A stretch of 64,000 bases of DNA, from contig CP059069.1 of NCBI GenBank assembly GCA_017798145.1, positions 4,325,226-4,389,225 on the forward strand. The letters run 5' to 3'. Positions 52,998 through 61,708 of this stretch are shown here, one piece after another. The stretch comes from Akkermansiaceae bacterium (GTDB taxonomy: Bacteria; Verrucomicrobiota; Verrucomicrobiia; Verrucomicrobiales; Akkermansiaceae). The notes beneath the pieces are model-generated. The model was given only the letters and a program-made list of their open reading frames with translations. It was not told where the DNA came from and made no database searches. The translations under genes were made by a program, and so were the position numbers. The first letter of the stretch is position 1, and the number at the start of each line of letters is the position of its first letter.

Positions 52998-55900
52998 ATG
53001 CCAAACCCACTTAACCCCATCGGGCTATCCGTTTTCATAACCGGGAAACGTGCTTGCGAGTCGCGCGGATTCGCGTTGGTCGTGACCCTCTCGCTGATGG
53101 TGCTCCTGAGCATCATCGCGCTCGGCATGCTATCGATCTCCTCGATCGCCCTGCGGGCATCCGGCGCGGGGGATGCGAATATGCTGGCGCGCGCCAATGC
53201 CCGGATGGCGCTGATGATGGCCATCGGCCAGTTGCAGCGCGAGATGGGGCCGGATTCACGCATCTCCACCCCGCATGATCTCGGCGGGCAGCCCGGTGGG
53301 AATCCCGGATGGGTCGGTGTCTTCGATGCCTGGAAAACGGATCCCGCCAACAGCACCACCCCATCGACCCCGCAATCCCGCGTGCTGAAATTCCGCACAT
53401 GGCTCGTCTCGGGCGCGGATGGTACGGGTGTCACCACGGGGGACATGGTGTCATTGCTTGGAACCGGGAGCCTCGGCACCAACGCGGCGGCGGATGATCT
53501 CGTCTCGGCTCCCTTGGTCGAGCTGACTGATCCCGGGAAAAAGGGGAAGATTGCCTGGTGGGTTTCCGATGAATCGGTAAAGGCCAAGGTCAATGCAGGC
53601 CCGGAATCGCCGAACAACCCGGCATTCGGCAATGCGAATGCCTTTTTCAACGCACAGTCCGCCCCGAATGTCGGCCACAAGGCTTTCACGGAGCTTGCCT
53701 CGCTCGATTGGAAGGAGGGCCAGCGCGGTGCGACGGTTTCCACCGGTGCGCTCGGCCTTGCCGCAGGGCTAGGTGCAAGCGGGGTTGGCGCCGCGATCCA
53801 TGACCTCACGGTGCATTCTTCCGGAGTTCTCGCAGATGTCCGCGAAGGGCGTCTCAAGCGAGATCTAAGCAGCCTGCTGGCACGTCCAATCGCCGAGTTG
53901 GAAAACAAGCCGCTCTATCTGGCCGACGGGCGCATGAACCGTTTCGAAATCACCGAACAAGGTGCGATTTCCAATGCCGCGTATATCCCCCCCAGCAGCG
54001 GCGCTGGGGCGAATCGCTGGGGGATCAACCTCGAGGAACTGCACCTGTTCCACCAGATCCACCGCGAGATCGACTGGAGCTCGGGAAAACCGCAGCTGGT
54101 CAACAAAAGTAGCAGGTCGCAGATGGTAAATGACCGATTCTTCATCTATCGGAAGCCGACCATGGAAGCCGTGAGCCTCATTCTGTCCCTCATCGCGTCC
54201 CCCGAGGCGGGAACCAACCCGGTCACCTACCGCATGGATGCGAACATGGACACCATCATCGCCCTCTCAAACCCGAACGACATCCCGACCGTGTGGCCGG
54301 ATAGCGTGCGTTTCCGCGTGGATACGGAGGGTTTCCCCTACAGGCCCGACTGGAACATCACCAGGAATGGTGTGGTGATCGTCGGTCATGTGGTTCAGCC
54401 GATCAACAGCCAATTCTTCAAATCCTCCCTACAGACCGGTTTCACCCTTGAGGCGGGGGAGGCAGCTGTGTTCGGCGCCTCCACCACAGACACGCAGGCC
54501 ACCCAGGTCAACCTGACGCGAGGTTACGTGCCGCGTGGCGGAGTTCGCATTGAAGACGGCGCATGGGATACAAACAACAGGCCCGATCCCTCGGACGGTC
54601 TACGGGCCACCGGCTTGCGGCCAACGGATAAAATGGATTTCTCGATGATCCCAGCCCCTGCGGGCAATGGGAATACTCCCAGCGGATGGATCTCATCCTA
54701 TGCGAGGATGACCGATACGTCCGGCGGGGGGACGACGAACCTGGCCACACACCGATTCGGGGGCGGCGGAGGCAGCAATTTAAACACCGCGCCGACAAGC
54801 ACCTACACGCCTGCGTCGATCCGGCCCTCGCAAAGGCCGGAAATTCGTGAGTTCATAGGGAAACCCTTGCCGGTGATCATGTTTACGACAATGTCGAACA
54901 CCGAAAGGAGTCGCACCAGCTTCCAGCCACCGAATGCAATCCCTTCACGCCCTTATCTGATCCACGAGCCGGCGACCACCAACATGATTGCCATAACCAA
55001 TCAGGCTCCAAATACCTTGCTGACAATGCATAGCTCACAATTGGTGAGCATCGCGGATCCAATGGACTACGCCTTCGGCAACGACCGCACCATGGCGGCG
55101 GGGGCCGGCGGGCGGAATCTATATCATGGTGGATCACGGGAAGCGGGTCTGGGTGGCAGCTTCAACGTGGTCAAGCGCCGCATACCGTTGGTGGCACCCC
55201 TTTCCCTTGGGGCTTTCGAAAACGCGATCGCCTGCGGGTTTTCCAGTCGTTTTGCAGGTGGTCCCTCGCTCAGCGCCGCCCCGGACACCCTGCCTACAAT
55301 GCCTGCCCCACGCCCAAACGGAAACGGGATGGAACCAGAGGCGACCATGGTGACACTGGCGAAATCCATAGGCAACTCATGGACGAACCCATTCCTGAGC
55401 TCCGATGTCATAGAAGACGGCACCTACCACGACCAGTCATGGATGGTGAACACCGCGCTCTGGGATTCATGGTTCCTTTCCGGCATCGTCGATGGACGTG
55501 GGGCCGGTGCCTCGACATGGATGAGCGATTCCCGCAGCCCGCTCGCACAGTTCCGCCAATTCGCCGAAACCGGTGGCGGGCTCCGCAACAAGCGCCTGAT
55601 CTATCACCCTAGCAAGCCGCTCAGCGAGGCCCTGGACGAGCTGTTCACGGGCGACGACTTCAAGCCGGCCGCCGTCAACAAGCTCACGAAATACCTGCTC
55701 GTCGACGGCGCGTTCAACGTGAACTCGACTTCGGAGGTGGCATGGAAGGCTTTTCTGACGAGTGTGAAGGGTCAGGAACTTCTCGATGCAAGCGGTTCTG
55801 CCCAGAAAAAGAGCCATCCATTCGGCACCCTTGGATATGCGGTCAGCCAAGCCACCAGCGGTACGGATGGGGACTGGAGAGGATTCCGGGATTTTAGCGA

Positions 55901-56450
55901 TTCCGATCTGGAAAAGCTCTCGAAGGCCATCGTTGAGGAAGTGAAAGCGCGCGGCCCATTCCTGAACATGGCGGACTTCGTGAACCGCCGCCCGAACGGA
56001 GCCACTGCCGCAGAAAAGGCCTTGGGTGCGCTGCAAGCTGCCATCGACAAGTCCGGGATCAACTCGCGCTTCCTCGGCGCAGGGCGCACCTTGGTGAGCG
56101 CCGACATATCCATGCTTGCGGGCAAGAACACATTGTCGGACGAGCCAACACCCGCACGTGCCATCGGTGGGGCGGGCTTTTTCAGCCAGGCTGCGTTGCT
56201 CACCTCGCTCGGCCCCCAGATCACGGTGCGTGGCGATACGTTTGTCATCCGCACATACGGGGATCACCGCAGTTCCACCGGCACCATCCTTTCCAAGGCG
56301 TGGTGCGAGGCGGTTGTCCAGAGGACTCCGGATTATGTGGACGCCACCGACGCGCCGGATACAACCGGGACGCTGACTGCGGCAAACGAAAGCTTCGGAA
56401 GGAAATTCAAGATCATTTCCTTCCGCTGGCTCAACTCCAAGGAAATCTGA
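52998..56450 (+). CDS. Verru_Chthon cassette protein A-like giant pseudopilin-like surface protein
   Basis: A 1150-residue protein. The N-terminus (residues 1-24 basic, then GFALVVTLSLMVLLSIIALGM at about 24-44) is a type III (prepilin-like) signal with probable cleavage after Gly24, though no Glu at +5 is present. The following 30 residues (LRASGAGDANMLARANARMALMMAIGQLQREM) are the conserved helix of the Verru_Chthon A family as recalled. The remainder is a large, Asn/Gly/Pro-rich, mostly beta region with no enzymatic motif. The family's usual B-D pseudopilin partners do not follow; two paralogous secreted proteins do. The start is the ATG after the in-frame upstream frame; a terminator ends the previous unit 128 bases upstream. 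Confidence 0.7.
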   Translation: MPNPLNPIGLSVFITGKRACESRGFALVVTLSLMVLLSIIALGMLSISSIALRASGAGDANMLARANARMALMMAIGQLQREMGPDSRISTPHDLGGQPGGNPGWVGVFDAWKTDPANSTTPSTPQSRVLKFRTWLVSGADGTGVTTGDMVSLLGTGSLGTNAAADDLVSAPLVELTDPGKKGKIAWWVSDESVKAKVNAGPESPNNPAFGNANAFFNAQSAPNVGHKAFTELASLDWKEGQRGATVSTGALGLAAGLGASGVGAAIHDLTVHSSGVLADVREGRLKRDLSSLLARPIAELENKPLYLADGRMNRFEITEQGAISNAAYIPPSSGAGANRWGINLEELHLFHQIHREIDWSSGKPQLVNKSSRSQMVNDRFFIYRKPTMEAVSLILSLIASPEAGTNPVTYRMDANMDTIIALSNPNDIPTVWPDSVRFRVDTEGFPYRPDWNITRNGVVIVGHVVQPINSQFFKSSLQTGFTLEAGEAAVFGASTTDTQATQVNLTRGYVPRGGVRIEDGAWDTNNRPDPSDGLRATGLRPTDKMDFSMIPAPAGNGNTPSGWISSYARMTDTSGGGTTNLATHRFGGGGGSNLNTAPTSTYTPASIRPSQRPEIREFIGKPLPVIMFTTMSNTERSRTSFQPPNAIPSRPYLIHEPATTNMIAITNQAPNTLLTMHSSQLVSIADPMDYAFGNDRTMAAGAGGRNLYHGGSREAGLGGSFNVVKRRIPLVAPLSLGAFENAIACGFSSRFAGGPSLSAAPDTLPTMPAPRPNGNGMEPEATMVTLAKSIGNSWTNPFLSSDVIEDGTYHDQSWMVNTALWDSWFLSGIVDGRGAGASTWMSDSRSPLAQFRQFAETGGGLRNKRLIYHPSKPLSEALDELFTGDDFKPAAVNKLTKYLLVDGAFNVNSTSEVAWKAFLTSVKGQELLDASGSAQKKSHPFGTLGYAVSQATSGTDGDWRGFRDFSDSDLEKLSKAIVEEVKARGPFLNMADFVNRRPNGATAAEKALGALQAAIDKSGINSRFLGAGRTLVSADISMLAGKNTLSDEPTPARAIGGAGFFSQAALLTSLGPQITVRGDTFVIRTYGDHRSSTGTILSKAWCEAVVQRTPDYVDATDAPDTTGTLTAANESFGRKFKIISFRWLNSKEI

Positions 56451-56452
56451 AC

Positions 56453-57211
56453 ATGCATCGCAACACATTCCCCGCTCCGGGCTCCCGACGAATTGCAGGG
56501 CTTGTCCGTCCGGCCTTCTCGCTATGCATGTCCATGCTTGCTTCCATCTCCTCGCTTGGCATTTGCCATGCTCAGGAAGCGCCAGTTCCCAATAAGAGGG
56601 AGGAAGGCCCCAAGGCGCGGATACTCTGTGTGCAGACTCTGACCAAAGCGGATGAGGAAGCGATCCTGGCAGTGAAAAACGAGGCTGGGGAATTCAGGGA
56701 GTATGGCAAGATCGAGCTCCGCACAGCGTTCATCGGCGATTGGGTGCCCGTGCAAAAAGGCGTTACCCATGTGGTTAGGAGGAAAGGTGAGGGATTCGCA
56801 TCCCTATGTTCGTTCACCATCGCCGAGGCTTCGAAACGGGTCATCCTCATCATGCTGCCCGACACAAAAACCAACACCTACCGCATTCAGGTGATCGATG
56901 TAGGAAAGCTCCGGTTCCAGAAAGGCAAGGCACTGATCGTGAACTATGGTGGTGTCCCGGCAGCGGTTGTGATGGGCAATAAGAACATCACTGTGGCTCC
57001 AGGCAAGCAGGTGGTCCAGGCCATCGATGCGAACGAGGACGGGATGTATCGCATGCTCATCGGCCATGTGGACAAGGACAGGAACATCGTGGCCTGCTAT
57101 GACCGCTATGTTTCCTCAAATCCCAACACCAGGAAGATTGTCCTGCTCTTCCCTGATCCGGACACCGGCCTGCGCGCGATGAGCCTTTCCGAATTCGGCC
57201 CCTTTGATTGA
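56453..57211 (+). CDS. Secreted paralog 1 of the cassette
   Basis: A 252-residue exported protein with a long basic signal region (residues 1-40, ending ICHAQ), start 2 bases after the giant gene's stop. The mature part is beta-rich. Its end, ACYDRYVSSNPNTRKIVLLFP and GLRAMSLSEFGPFD, closely matches the end of the next gene, and the two align throughout (both have ARILCVQT/MRLVCATS openings). No known domain is recognised. Position and homology make it a subunit of the same surface or secretion assembly as its neighbours. Confidence 0.75.
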   Translation: MHRNTFPAPGSRRIAGLVRPAFSLCMSMLASISSLGICHAQEAPVPNKREEGPKARILCVQTLTKADEEAILAVKNEAGEFREYGKIELRTAFIGDWVPVQKGVTHVVRRKGEGFASLCSFTIAEASKRVILIMLPDTKTNTYRIQVIDVGKLRFQKGKALIVNYGGVPAAVVMGNKNITVAPGKQVVQAIDANEDGMYRMLIGHVDKDRNIVACYDRYVSSNPNTRKIVLLFPDPDTGLRAMSLSEFGPFD

Positions 57212-57245
57212 TCCAATCTCCAGCAACAAAAAAACCACCATCGCT

Positions 57246-57947
57246 ATGACCACCCTTCCACTCACGCGCCGCGTGTTCCCTGCTTCCGTCCTGGCCGCAA
57301 CCGTGTCGATGGCAATGTCCCTCGCACCCACCGCAGCGGCGGACGGGGAAAAAATGCGCCTCGTATGCGCCACGAGCCTTGAGGAGGATCAGGAGCTGGT
57401 GCTCGCCTCGCGCGCAGAAGGAGGCGGTTGGCGGGAACTGGGCAAGGTGGTGATCAGGTCGTCACTCACCACCGACGTGTTGCCCGCCAAGCAGGGCGAG
57501 CTGCACCTCGCCGTGCGAAAAGGTGGCAAGCTCGAATCCATCTGCAAGTTCACTTTTCCGGCGGACGCGCGCCATGGCCTGGTCTTTTTGAAAGCGAACA
57601 CCGAGTCGAAGACCTACGATGCACATTTCGTGGATCCGGAGAAGGCGGGTTTTGTGAAAGGAAGCCTGCTGATCCTGAATCTCAGCGCGCATGAGGGAAC
57701 GGTGTCCCTTGGCGCCGCCGAGACGAAGGTGCCGGCGGGTGAGCGTGCGTTGGCGAAGCCGGCCACAGAGGACAACGGGATGTTCCAGATGCAGGTATCC
57801 TTCACGGACGAAAGCGGAAACGTGATGAATTGTTACGACCGCTATGTCTCCAGGAATCCGAATTCCCGTGACATGCTTTTACTCTTGCCCAGCGCAGAGA
57901 CCGGCATAATGGCGATGACATTGCCATTGTTCGGGGAGTTTGAGTGA
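57246..57947 (+). CDS. Secreted paralog 2 of the cassette
   Basis: A 233-residue exported protein, signal region MTTLPLTRRVFPASVLAATV through PTAAA. The RR at 8-9 is followed by V-F-P, not a full Tat motif. It is a paralog of the preceding gene: both end in a CYDRYVS.NPN.R motif followed by a hydrophobic strand (LLLLPSAETGIMAM here). The frame has a TTG at 57204, but the ATG at 57246 is preferred. Last gene of the unit; a hairpin at 57982 follows. Confidence 0.75.
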   Translation: MTTLPLTRRVFPASVLAATVSMAMSLAPTAAADGEKMRLVCATSLEEDQELVLASRAEGGGWRELGKVVIRSSLTTDVLPAKQGELHLAVRKGGKLESICKFTFPADARHGLVFLKANTESKTYDAHFVDPEKAGFVKGSLLILNLSAHEGTVSLGAAETKVPAGERALAKPATEDNGMFQMQVSFTDESGNVMNCYDRYVSRNPNSRDMLLLLPSAETGIMAMTLPLFGEFE

Positions 57948-57981
57948 GCCCTGCGCCTTTACCCCAATATCGATAAATCAA

Positions 57982-58016
57982 CACACCCGCCCCGGCCTGA
58001 GCCATGAGCGGGTGTG
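57982..58016. terminator. Hairpin between convergent cassette and PDZ gene
   Basis: CACACCCGC (57982-57990) pairs with GCGGGTGTG (58008-58016) with a 17-base loop. T tracts are weak on both sides (TTGATTT on the minus strand). It lies 35 bases after paralog 2 and 21 bases before the convergent gene's end. Confidence 0.5.
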
Positions 58017-58036
58017 CCTTGCCTCCCTGGAAAATT

Positions 58037-58960
58037 TCAGTTGTCGATGGTGTCAGCCTTGTCGCGCAGATTGCCAAGGCGGAAGGAAAAGCCAGTCCCG
58101 TTGCCGGAGCTCACCTTTTCGACGCGATCCCGGATGTCCTCCGGTGCGGCGGCCTTGTCCTCAGCCGTATTCCACGGCCCTTCCCAGATGATCCTGTTGT
58201 CCGTGCCGCGGACTTTCACCTGGGTGTCCCCTGCAGAGGTCTTGATCTCGATGGAGCCCTCCCCGTCCATGAGGCGTATCGTCGAGTTTTGCTGGATGGT
58301 TCCGCCTTCGGGAAAGGTGAAGTCCATGCTTCCGCCGAGGAGGTTCAAGCGTTCGCGCATCTGGCGGAAGGCGTTCTCAAACTGGGAGTCGGGCGCATCT
58401 CCACGTCCGAAGGCGCCTAGATTCTGGTCGAACAGGCTGCGCAGTCGATCCGCATGGATCTTGGGTATGCCATCGAGGAGAGGCTCGGCGTCCGTCCGGG
58501 CGATGGCATCCGCAGGGCGCTCGGCCAGGGTGACTTCGACCTTGGCGGGTTTGCCCTTGTGGATGAGATCCACCTTCAGTCGGTCGCCCGCCTTGCGGCC
58601 AAGGATTACCGAGGTGAGGGCGTCCGGACTTGCGACAGGCTTGCCGTCTAGGGATGTGATGATGTCGTTGGCGGAGAGTCCTGCCTTTTCCGCAGGGCTG
58701 TCCGGGCACACGGTGCGGATGATTACGCCCGTGCCCGCGGCAAGGCCGAGGTGATCCGCCACCATGTCCGGCACTTCCGCCGTGGCGATGCCGATGAATG
58801 GGGAGCTTTCCGCGCGCTGCGCCGGTGCATCCTCCCCTTGCAGCAGGGCTGCGGGAGGGGTGCTTGTCTCAGGCGGCGGCTCGATGGCGGCGGCGCTCGG
58901 GATGACGTTCAGTCCGACAATAATGCCGCTTGCAGAGATGATTCCTATTCCGATTTTCAT
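58037..58960 (-). CDS. Exported PDZ-domain protein
   Basis: A 307-residue protein with signal-like N-terminus (IISASGIIVGLNVIPSAAA) and one PDZ domain (about 58-150, ending the peptide groove with AGLSANDIITSLDGKPV). The C-terminal 150 residues are charged with an Asp/Gly-rich strand region and no protease domain. PDZ modules in the envelope recognise C-terminal peptides of misfolded proteins. It follows the anti-sigma gene on the same strand by 58 bases, so it may be a target or sensor of the ECF system, as DegP-like factors are in E. coli. Confidence 0.77.
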   Translation of the reverse strand: MKIGIGIISASGIIVGLNVIPSAAAIEPPPETSTPPAALLQGEDAPAQRAESSPFIGIATAEVPDMVADHLGLAAGTGVIIRTVCPDSPAEKAGLSANDIITSLDGKPVASPDALTSVILGRKAGDRLKVDLIHKGKPAKVEVTLAERPADAIARTDAEPLLDGIPKIHADRLRSLFDQNLGAFGRGDAPDSQFENAFRQMRERLNLLGGSMDFTFPEGGTIQQNSTIRLMDGEGSIEIKTSAGDTQVKVRGTDNRIIWEGPWNTAEDKAAAPEDIRDRVEKVSSGNGTGFSFRLGNLRDKADTIDN

Positions 58961-59018
58961 ATCGATTGCTTTCTATACTAGGAGCGTAGTAGATGAGGGG
59001 ATTTGTCTCCCGAAAGAG

Positions 59019-59675
59019 TCAGTCAATCTTTTCCGGGATGATGACGTACTCGTGGCGGGGCTTCTCCACCTGGTAGGTCTCGCCTTTCTCGTTCTTCAGG
59101 GTAACCATGTCGGTGAAAGTGAGCCGCCAGACCCGGTGTGGCTGGTTTTTGCCCCGCCAGATGACGCCTTCGTCGCGGGTCTCGCTGAGGTTGCGCCCGT
59201 ATCCGGCCGGGACGAAATTCGGATCGGGATGCGTATTGGGACTGGCATTGGGGATGGTTTTCCCCACCGCAGGTTTCCCATTGCCCGCTGTGGCCTTTCC
59301 GGCACCGCCCCACGGGATCATGAATGCGGTGAGAGCTCCGAGCAAAGCCACGGCGGCAGCCGCCGCAACGTTGAGGCGAGGGAAGCGGCGCACCTTTTCC
59401 AGGCCGGCCTTGGACTGTTTGTGGAAGAGCACGATCTTTTCATCCACGGCGAAGGGAGTCTCGCCGACCGCCGAGAGCAGGGACGCATGGAAGGCGGCGG
59501 GCAGCGGGCGTGGCTTGACGGCGGCTAGCGCGAGGCCGAAGGCGGCGTCCTCGCTGGAGAGCTCAAGGCCTGTGCCTTCCGCACAGGCGGTGAGGCGGTC
59601 TAGGAACGCGGCATCCGGCAGTGCGGGTGCCTTGCTGCGGAGTTCCTCCACGAAGATGTCTGGGATGTCTGGCAT
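59019..59675 (-). CDS. Putative anti-sigma factor, single-pass membrane protein
   Basis: A 218-residue protein following the ECF sigma gene by 26 bases. Residues 1-90 form a cytoplasmic alpha-helical region (MPDIPDIFVEELRSKAP ... FAVDEKIVLFHKQ) that would bind the sigma factor, residues 101-120 are a membrane helix (LNVAAAAAVALLGALTAFMI), and residues 125-218 are periplasmic. No zinc-binding ASD motif (HxxxCxxC) is seen. The assignment is from topology and position only, which is typical for ECF systems. Its periplasmic part contains no recognised fold. Confidence 0.66.
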   Translation of the reverse strand: MPDIPDIFVEELRSKAPALPDAAFLDRLTACAEGTGLELSSEDAAFGLALAAVKPRPLPAAFHASLLSAVGETPFAVDEKIVLFHKQSKAGLEKVRRFPRLNVAAAAAVALLGALTAFMIPWGGAGKATAGNGKPAVGKTIPNASPNTHPDPNFVPAGYGRNLSETRDEGVIWRGKNQPHRVWRLTFTDMVTLKNEKGETYQVEKPRHEYVIIPEKID

Positions 59676-59701
59676 ATCTTGTTGTTCGCTTGGTGGGTTT
59701 T

Positions 59702-60280
59702 TCAGATGGAGAGGTCGCCACGCCTGCGGGCGGAGCCTAGTTCGCGCTTCAGGGCTTCCAGTCCATAGCGATACCGGGAGGCGGCCGTGTTTTGGGAAAT
59801 TCCCAGCGCCTCCCCGATTTCCGCGAATGTCCTTTCACCCCATACTTTCATGATGACGACCTCGGAAAATTTTTCCGGCAAGGCTTTGAGCGCTTCCTCG
59901 AGCTGGGCGCGAACCTCGTCATCGGCGCCTTCCGCGTCGAACCACGGATGGAACGCCTCAAATTGCTCCGCCTCGGTGTCTGCGGAAACATTGTCCTCCC
60001 GGCGCTTGCGGCGGTCGTCCTTGCGGGAGAGGTCGATGGCGAGGCGGCGTATGGTGGTGTAAAGGTAGGGCTGCCATGCATCCTGGCCCCCGACGAATTC
60101 ACCGCCGCGTATCTTCTCCACGAGCTTCAGGATGGCATCCTGGAGCACGTCCTGGGCATCCTCATATGTGCGTGTCTGGTTCCGCGCGAACAGGAAAAGT
60201 TTCGGTGCATGTTCCTCGATCCACTCGCGCCAAGCGCTTGCGGCGGGTGAGGTCTGTATCGGGGCTTCTGTAACTGTCAT
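59702..60280 (-). CDS. ECF-family RNA polymerase sigma factor
   Basis: A 192-residue ECF sigma factor. Region 2 is DAQDVLQDAILKLVEK, with the DNA-melting and -10-reading part YLYTTIRRLAIDLSRKDDRR. Region 4 is LPEKFSEVVIMKVWGERTFAEIGEALGISQNTAASRYRYGLEALK. A charged linker (about 90-115) joins them. It heads a unit sigma, then putative anti-sigma, then PDZ protein, suggesting control by envelope stress. Its own promoter is not clear; the divergent spacer holds a palindrome at 60378. Confidence 0.88.
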   Translation of the reverse strand: MTVTEAPIQTSPAASAWREWIEEHAPKLFLFARNQTRTYEDAQDVLQDAILKLVEKIRGGEFVGGQDAWQPYLYTTIRRLAIDLSRKDDRRKRREDNVSADTEAEQFEAFHPWFDAEGADDEVRAQLEEALKALPEKFSEVVIMKVWGERTFAEIGEALGISQNTAASRYRYGLEALKRELGSARRRGDLSI

Positions 60281-60377
60281 TTTCTCTTATTTGTCTAGCG
60301 TCACCTTCGCGCGGTTTTGTTCAATTTCCAATGCTGCTCATTTTCGGCCTTTCCCTGGAAGCCATGTTCTGAGACTT

Positions 60378-60392
60378 TGTGATGACGTCACA
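60378..60392. promoter_or_regulatory. Palindrome TGTGATGACGTCACA
   Basis: In the spacer between the ECF sigma gene and the NHL protein gene. It contains a perfect TGACGTCA within outer TGTGA/TCACA arms (spacer of 5 rather than the 6 of a CRP site). It overlaps the alternative start codons of the NHL frame, supporting the later start at 60409. Confidence 0.35.
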
Positions 60393-60408
60393 CGAAGCTG
60401 TAAATCCC

Positions 60409-61698
60409 ATGAGAGCGCTCCGTTTCATTCCGCTGTCCATGGCCGCCGCCGCCCTCCACGGGGAGGCTGTTGTCTCGCCGGTCTCCGGGGTGAACCGTGA
60501 GGCGGGGCACCGCGATGGGAAAGGCGCCGGGGCGGCTTTCAACGATCCCATGGGGCTTGCCCGCGATGCCCAGGGTAATGTTTTCCTCTGCGATGCGCGC
60601 AACCACGTGATCCGCAAGATCACTGCGGCGGGTGTGGTATCCACGGTTGCGGGCGCGCCGGGTGTCGGCGGCTGGGCGGATGGTGCGGGCGGCGCGGCGC
60701 GTTTCCGATTCCCGGCAGACATTGCGGTCTCCCCGGAGGGCGATCTCTACGTTGCGGATAGCGGCAACCACTGCATCCGCATGATCAAAGCGGATGGGAC
60801 GGTCAGCACGATTGCCGGCAGCCCGGGGAGCACCGCCGATGTCCCGGCAGGAACCGCATCCGGCTATGCCGTGGTGCCGCGCAACCCGGATGGCAGCGGA
60901 GGCGCAGCGCGCTTCAACAGCCCGGGTGGGATCGCGTATGCGGGGGGTGATCTATATGTGAGCGATACAGGCAACCATCTCATTCGCCGCGTCGATATGC
61001 AGGGGAACGTGACGACCGTTGCCGGCAAGGCTGGCGAATGGGGCTGGGCCGACGGAGCCGGAGCCAGCGCCCGCTTCAGCGCCCCGCTCGGCATGTGCAT
61101 GGGATCGGACGGAAATCTCTACATCGCGGATTCGGATAACCACGCGATACGCCGCATGACGCCGCAGGCAACCGTGACCACATTTTCCGGGGATCCGGCA
61201 GAACACGGTTGCAAGGCCGGCGCGAAAACGGAGGTGCGTTATTCCGTCCCCGTGGATGTATCGCCCCATCCTGAAGGGGGATTCATCGTCTGCGAATCCT
61301 TCTGCAACACGCTCTTCCGGGTGGGCGCCGACGGTTCGGCCGCGATTTTCTCCGGCGGTTCTTCCGGCACAGCCCGTCATGCTGATCTTTCCAATCCAAG
61401 TTCCGCTGTCTGTGATGCGCTTGGCAATGTTTACGTCGCCGACACGTTCAGCCAGGAGATACGCCTGGTGATTGAGAAGTTCGGGATGGCCATTTCCGGA
61501 GTTGGCGCGGACAAGCGCCTCACCATCACCTGGGACAGCCTGCCTGGGAGGGATTACCAGCTGCAACTGCTCGGCGAAAGCGGCTGGGGTAATGCACCGC
61601 ATCCGCCGGTGCGAGCTGTCGGCCAGGTTTCAAGCACCAGCTTTCCGCTGCCTTCCGATCCGAACGGCATCTACCGTATCCTACTGCTTGGTTTTTAG
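60409..61698 (+). CDS. Exported NHL-repeat beta-propeller protein
   Basis: A 429-residue protein with signal peptide (MRALRFIPLSMAAAALHGEA). At least five NHL-type blades are visible by the recurring DAQGNVFLCDARNHVIRKI, GDLYVADSGNHCIRMI, GDLYVSDTGNHLIRRV, GNLYIADSDNHAIRRM and GNVYVADTFSQEIRLV. The last 70 residues form an immunoglobulin-like tail (ITWDSLPGRDYQLQLLG). NHL propellers bind proteins or sugars and some are extracellular enzymes; no catalytic set is recognised. The GTG at 60379 and ATG at 60382 are alternatives that would extend the N-terminus beyond a normal signal peptide. Confidence 0.82.
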   Translation: MRALRFIPLSMAAAALHGEAVVSPVSGVNREAGHRDGKGAGAAFNDPMGLARDAQGNVFLCDARNHVIRKITAAGVVSTVAGAPGVGGWADGAGGAARFRFPADIAVSPEGDLYVADSGNHCIRMIKADGTVSTIAGSPGSTADVPAGTASGYAVVPRNPDGSGGAARFNSPGGIAYAGGDLYVSDTGNHLIRRVDMQGNVTTVAGKAGEWGWADGAGASARFSAPLGMCMGSDGNLYIADSDNHAIRRMTPQATVTTFSGDPAEHGCKAGAKTEVRYSVPVDVSPHPEGGFIVCESFCNTLFRVGADGSAAIFSGGSSGTARHADLSNPSSAVCDALGNVYVADTFSQEIRLVIEKFGMAISGVGADKRLTITWDSLPGRDYQLQLLGESGWGNAPHPPVRAVGQVSSTSFPLPSDPNGIYRILLLGF

Positions 61699-61708
61699 CG
61701 CGTGCTGC

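Noticed and set aside
60378-60392. CRP binding site
   Set aside because: TGTGA/TCACA arms are separated by 5 rather than 6 bases and no CRP gene is in view, so only a generic palindrome is recorded.
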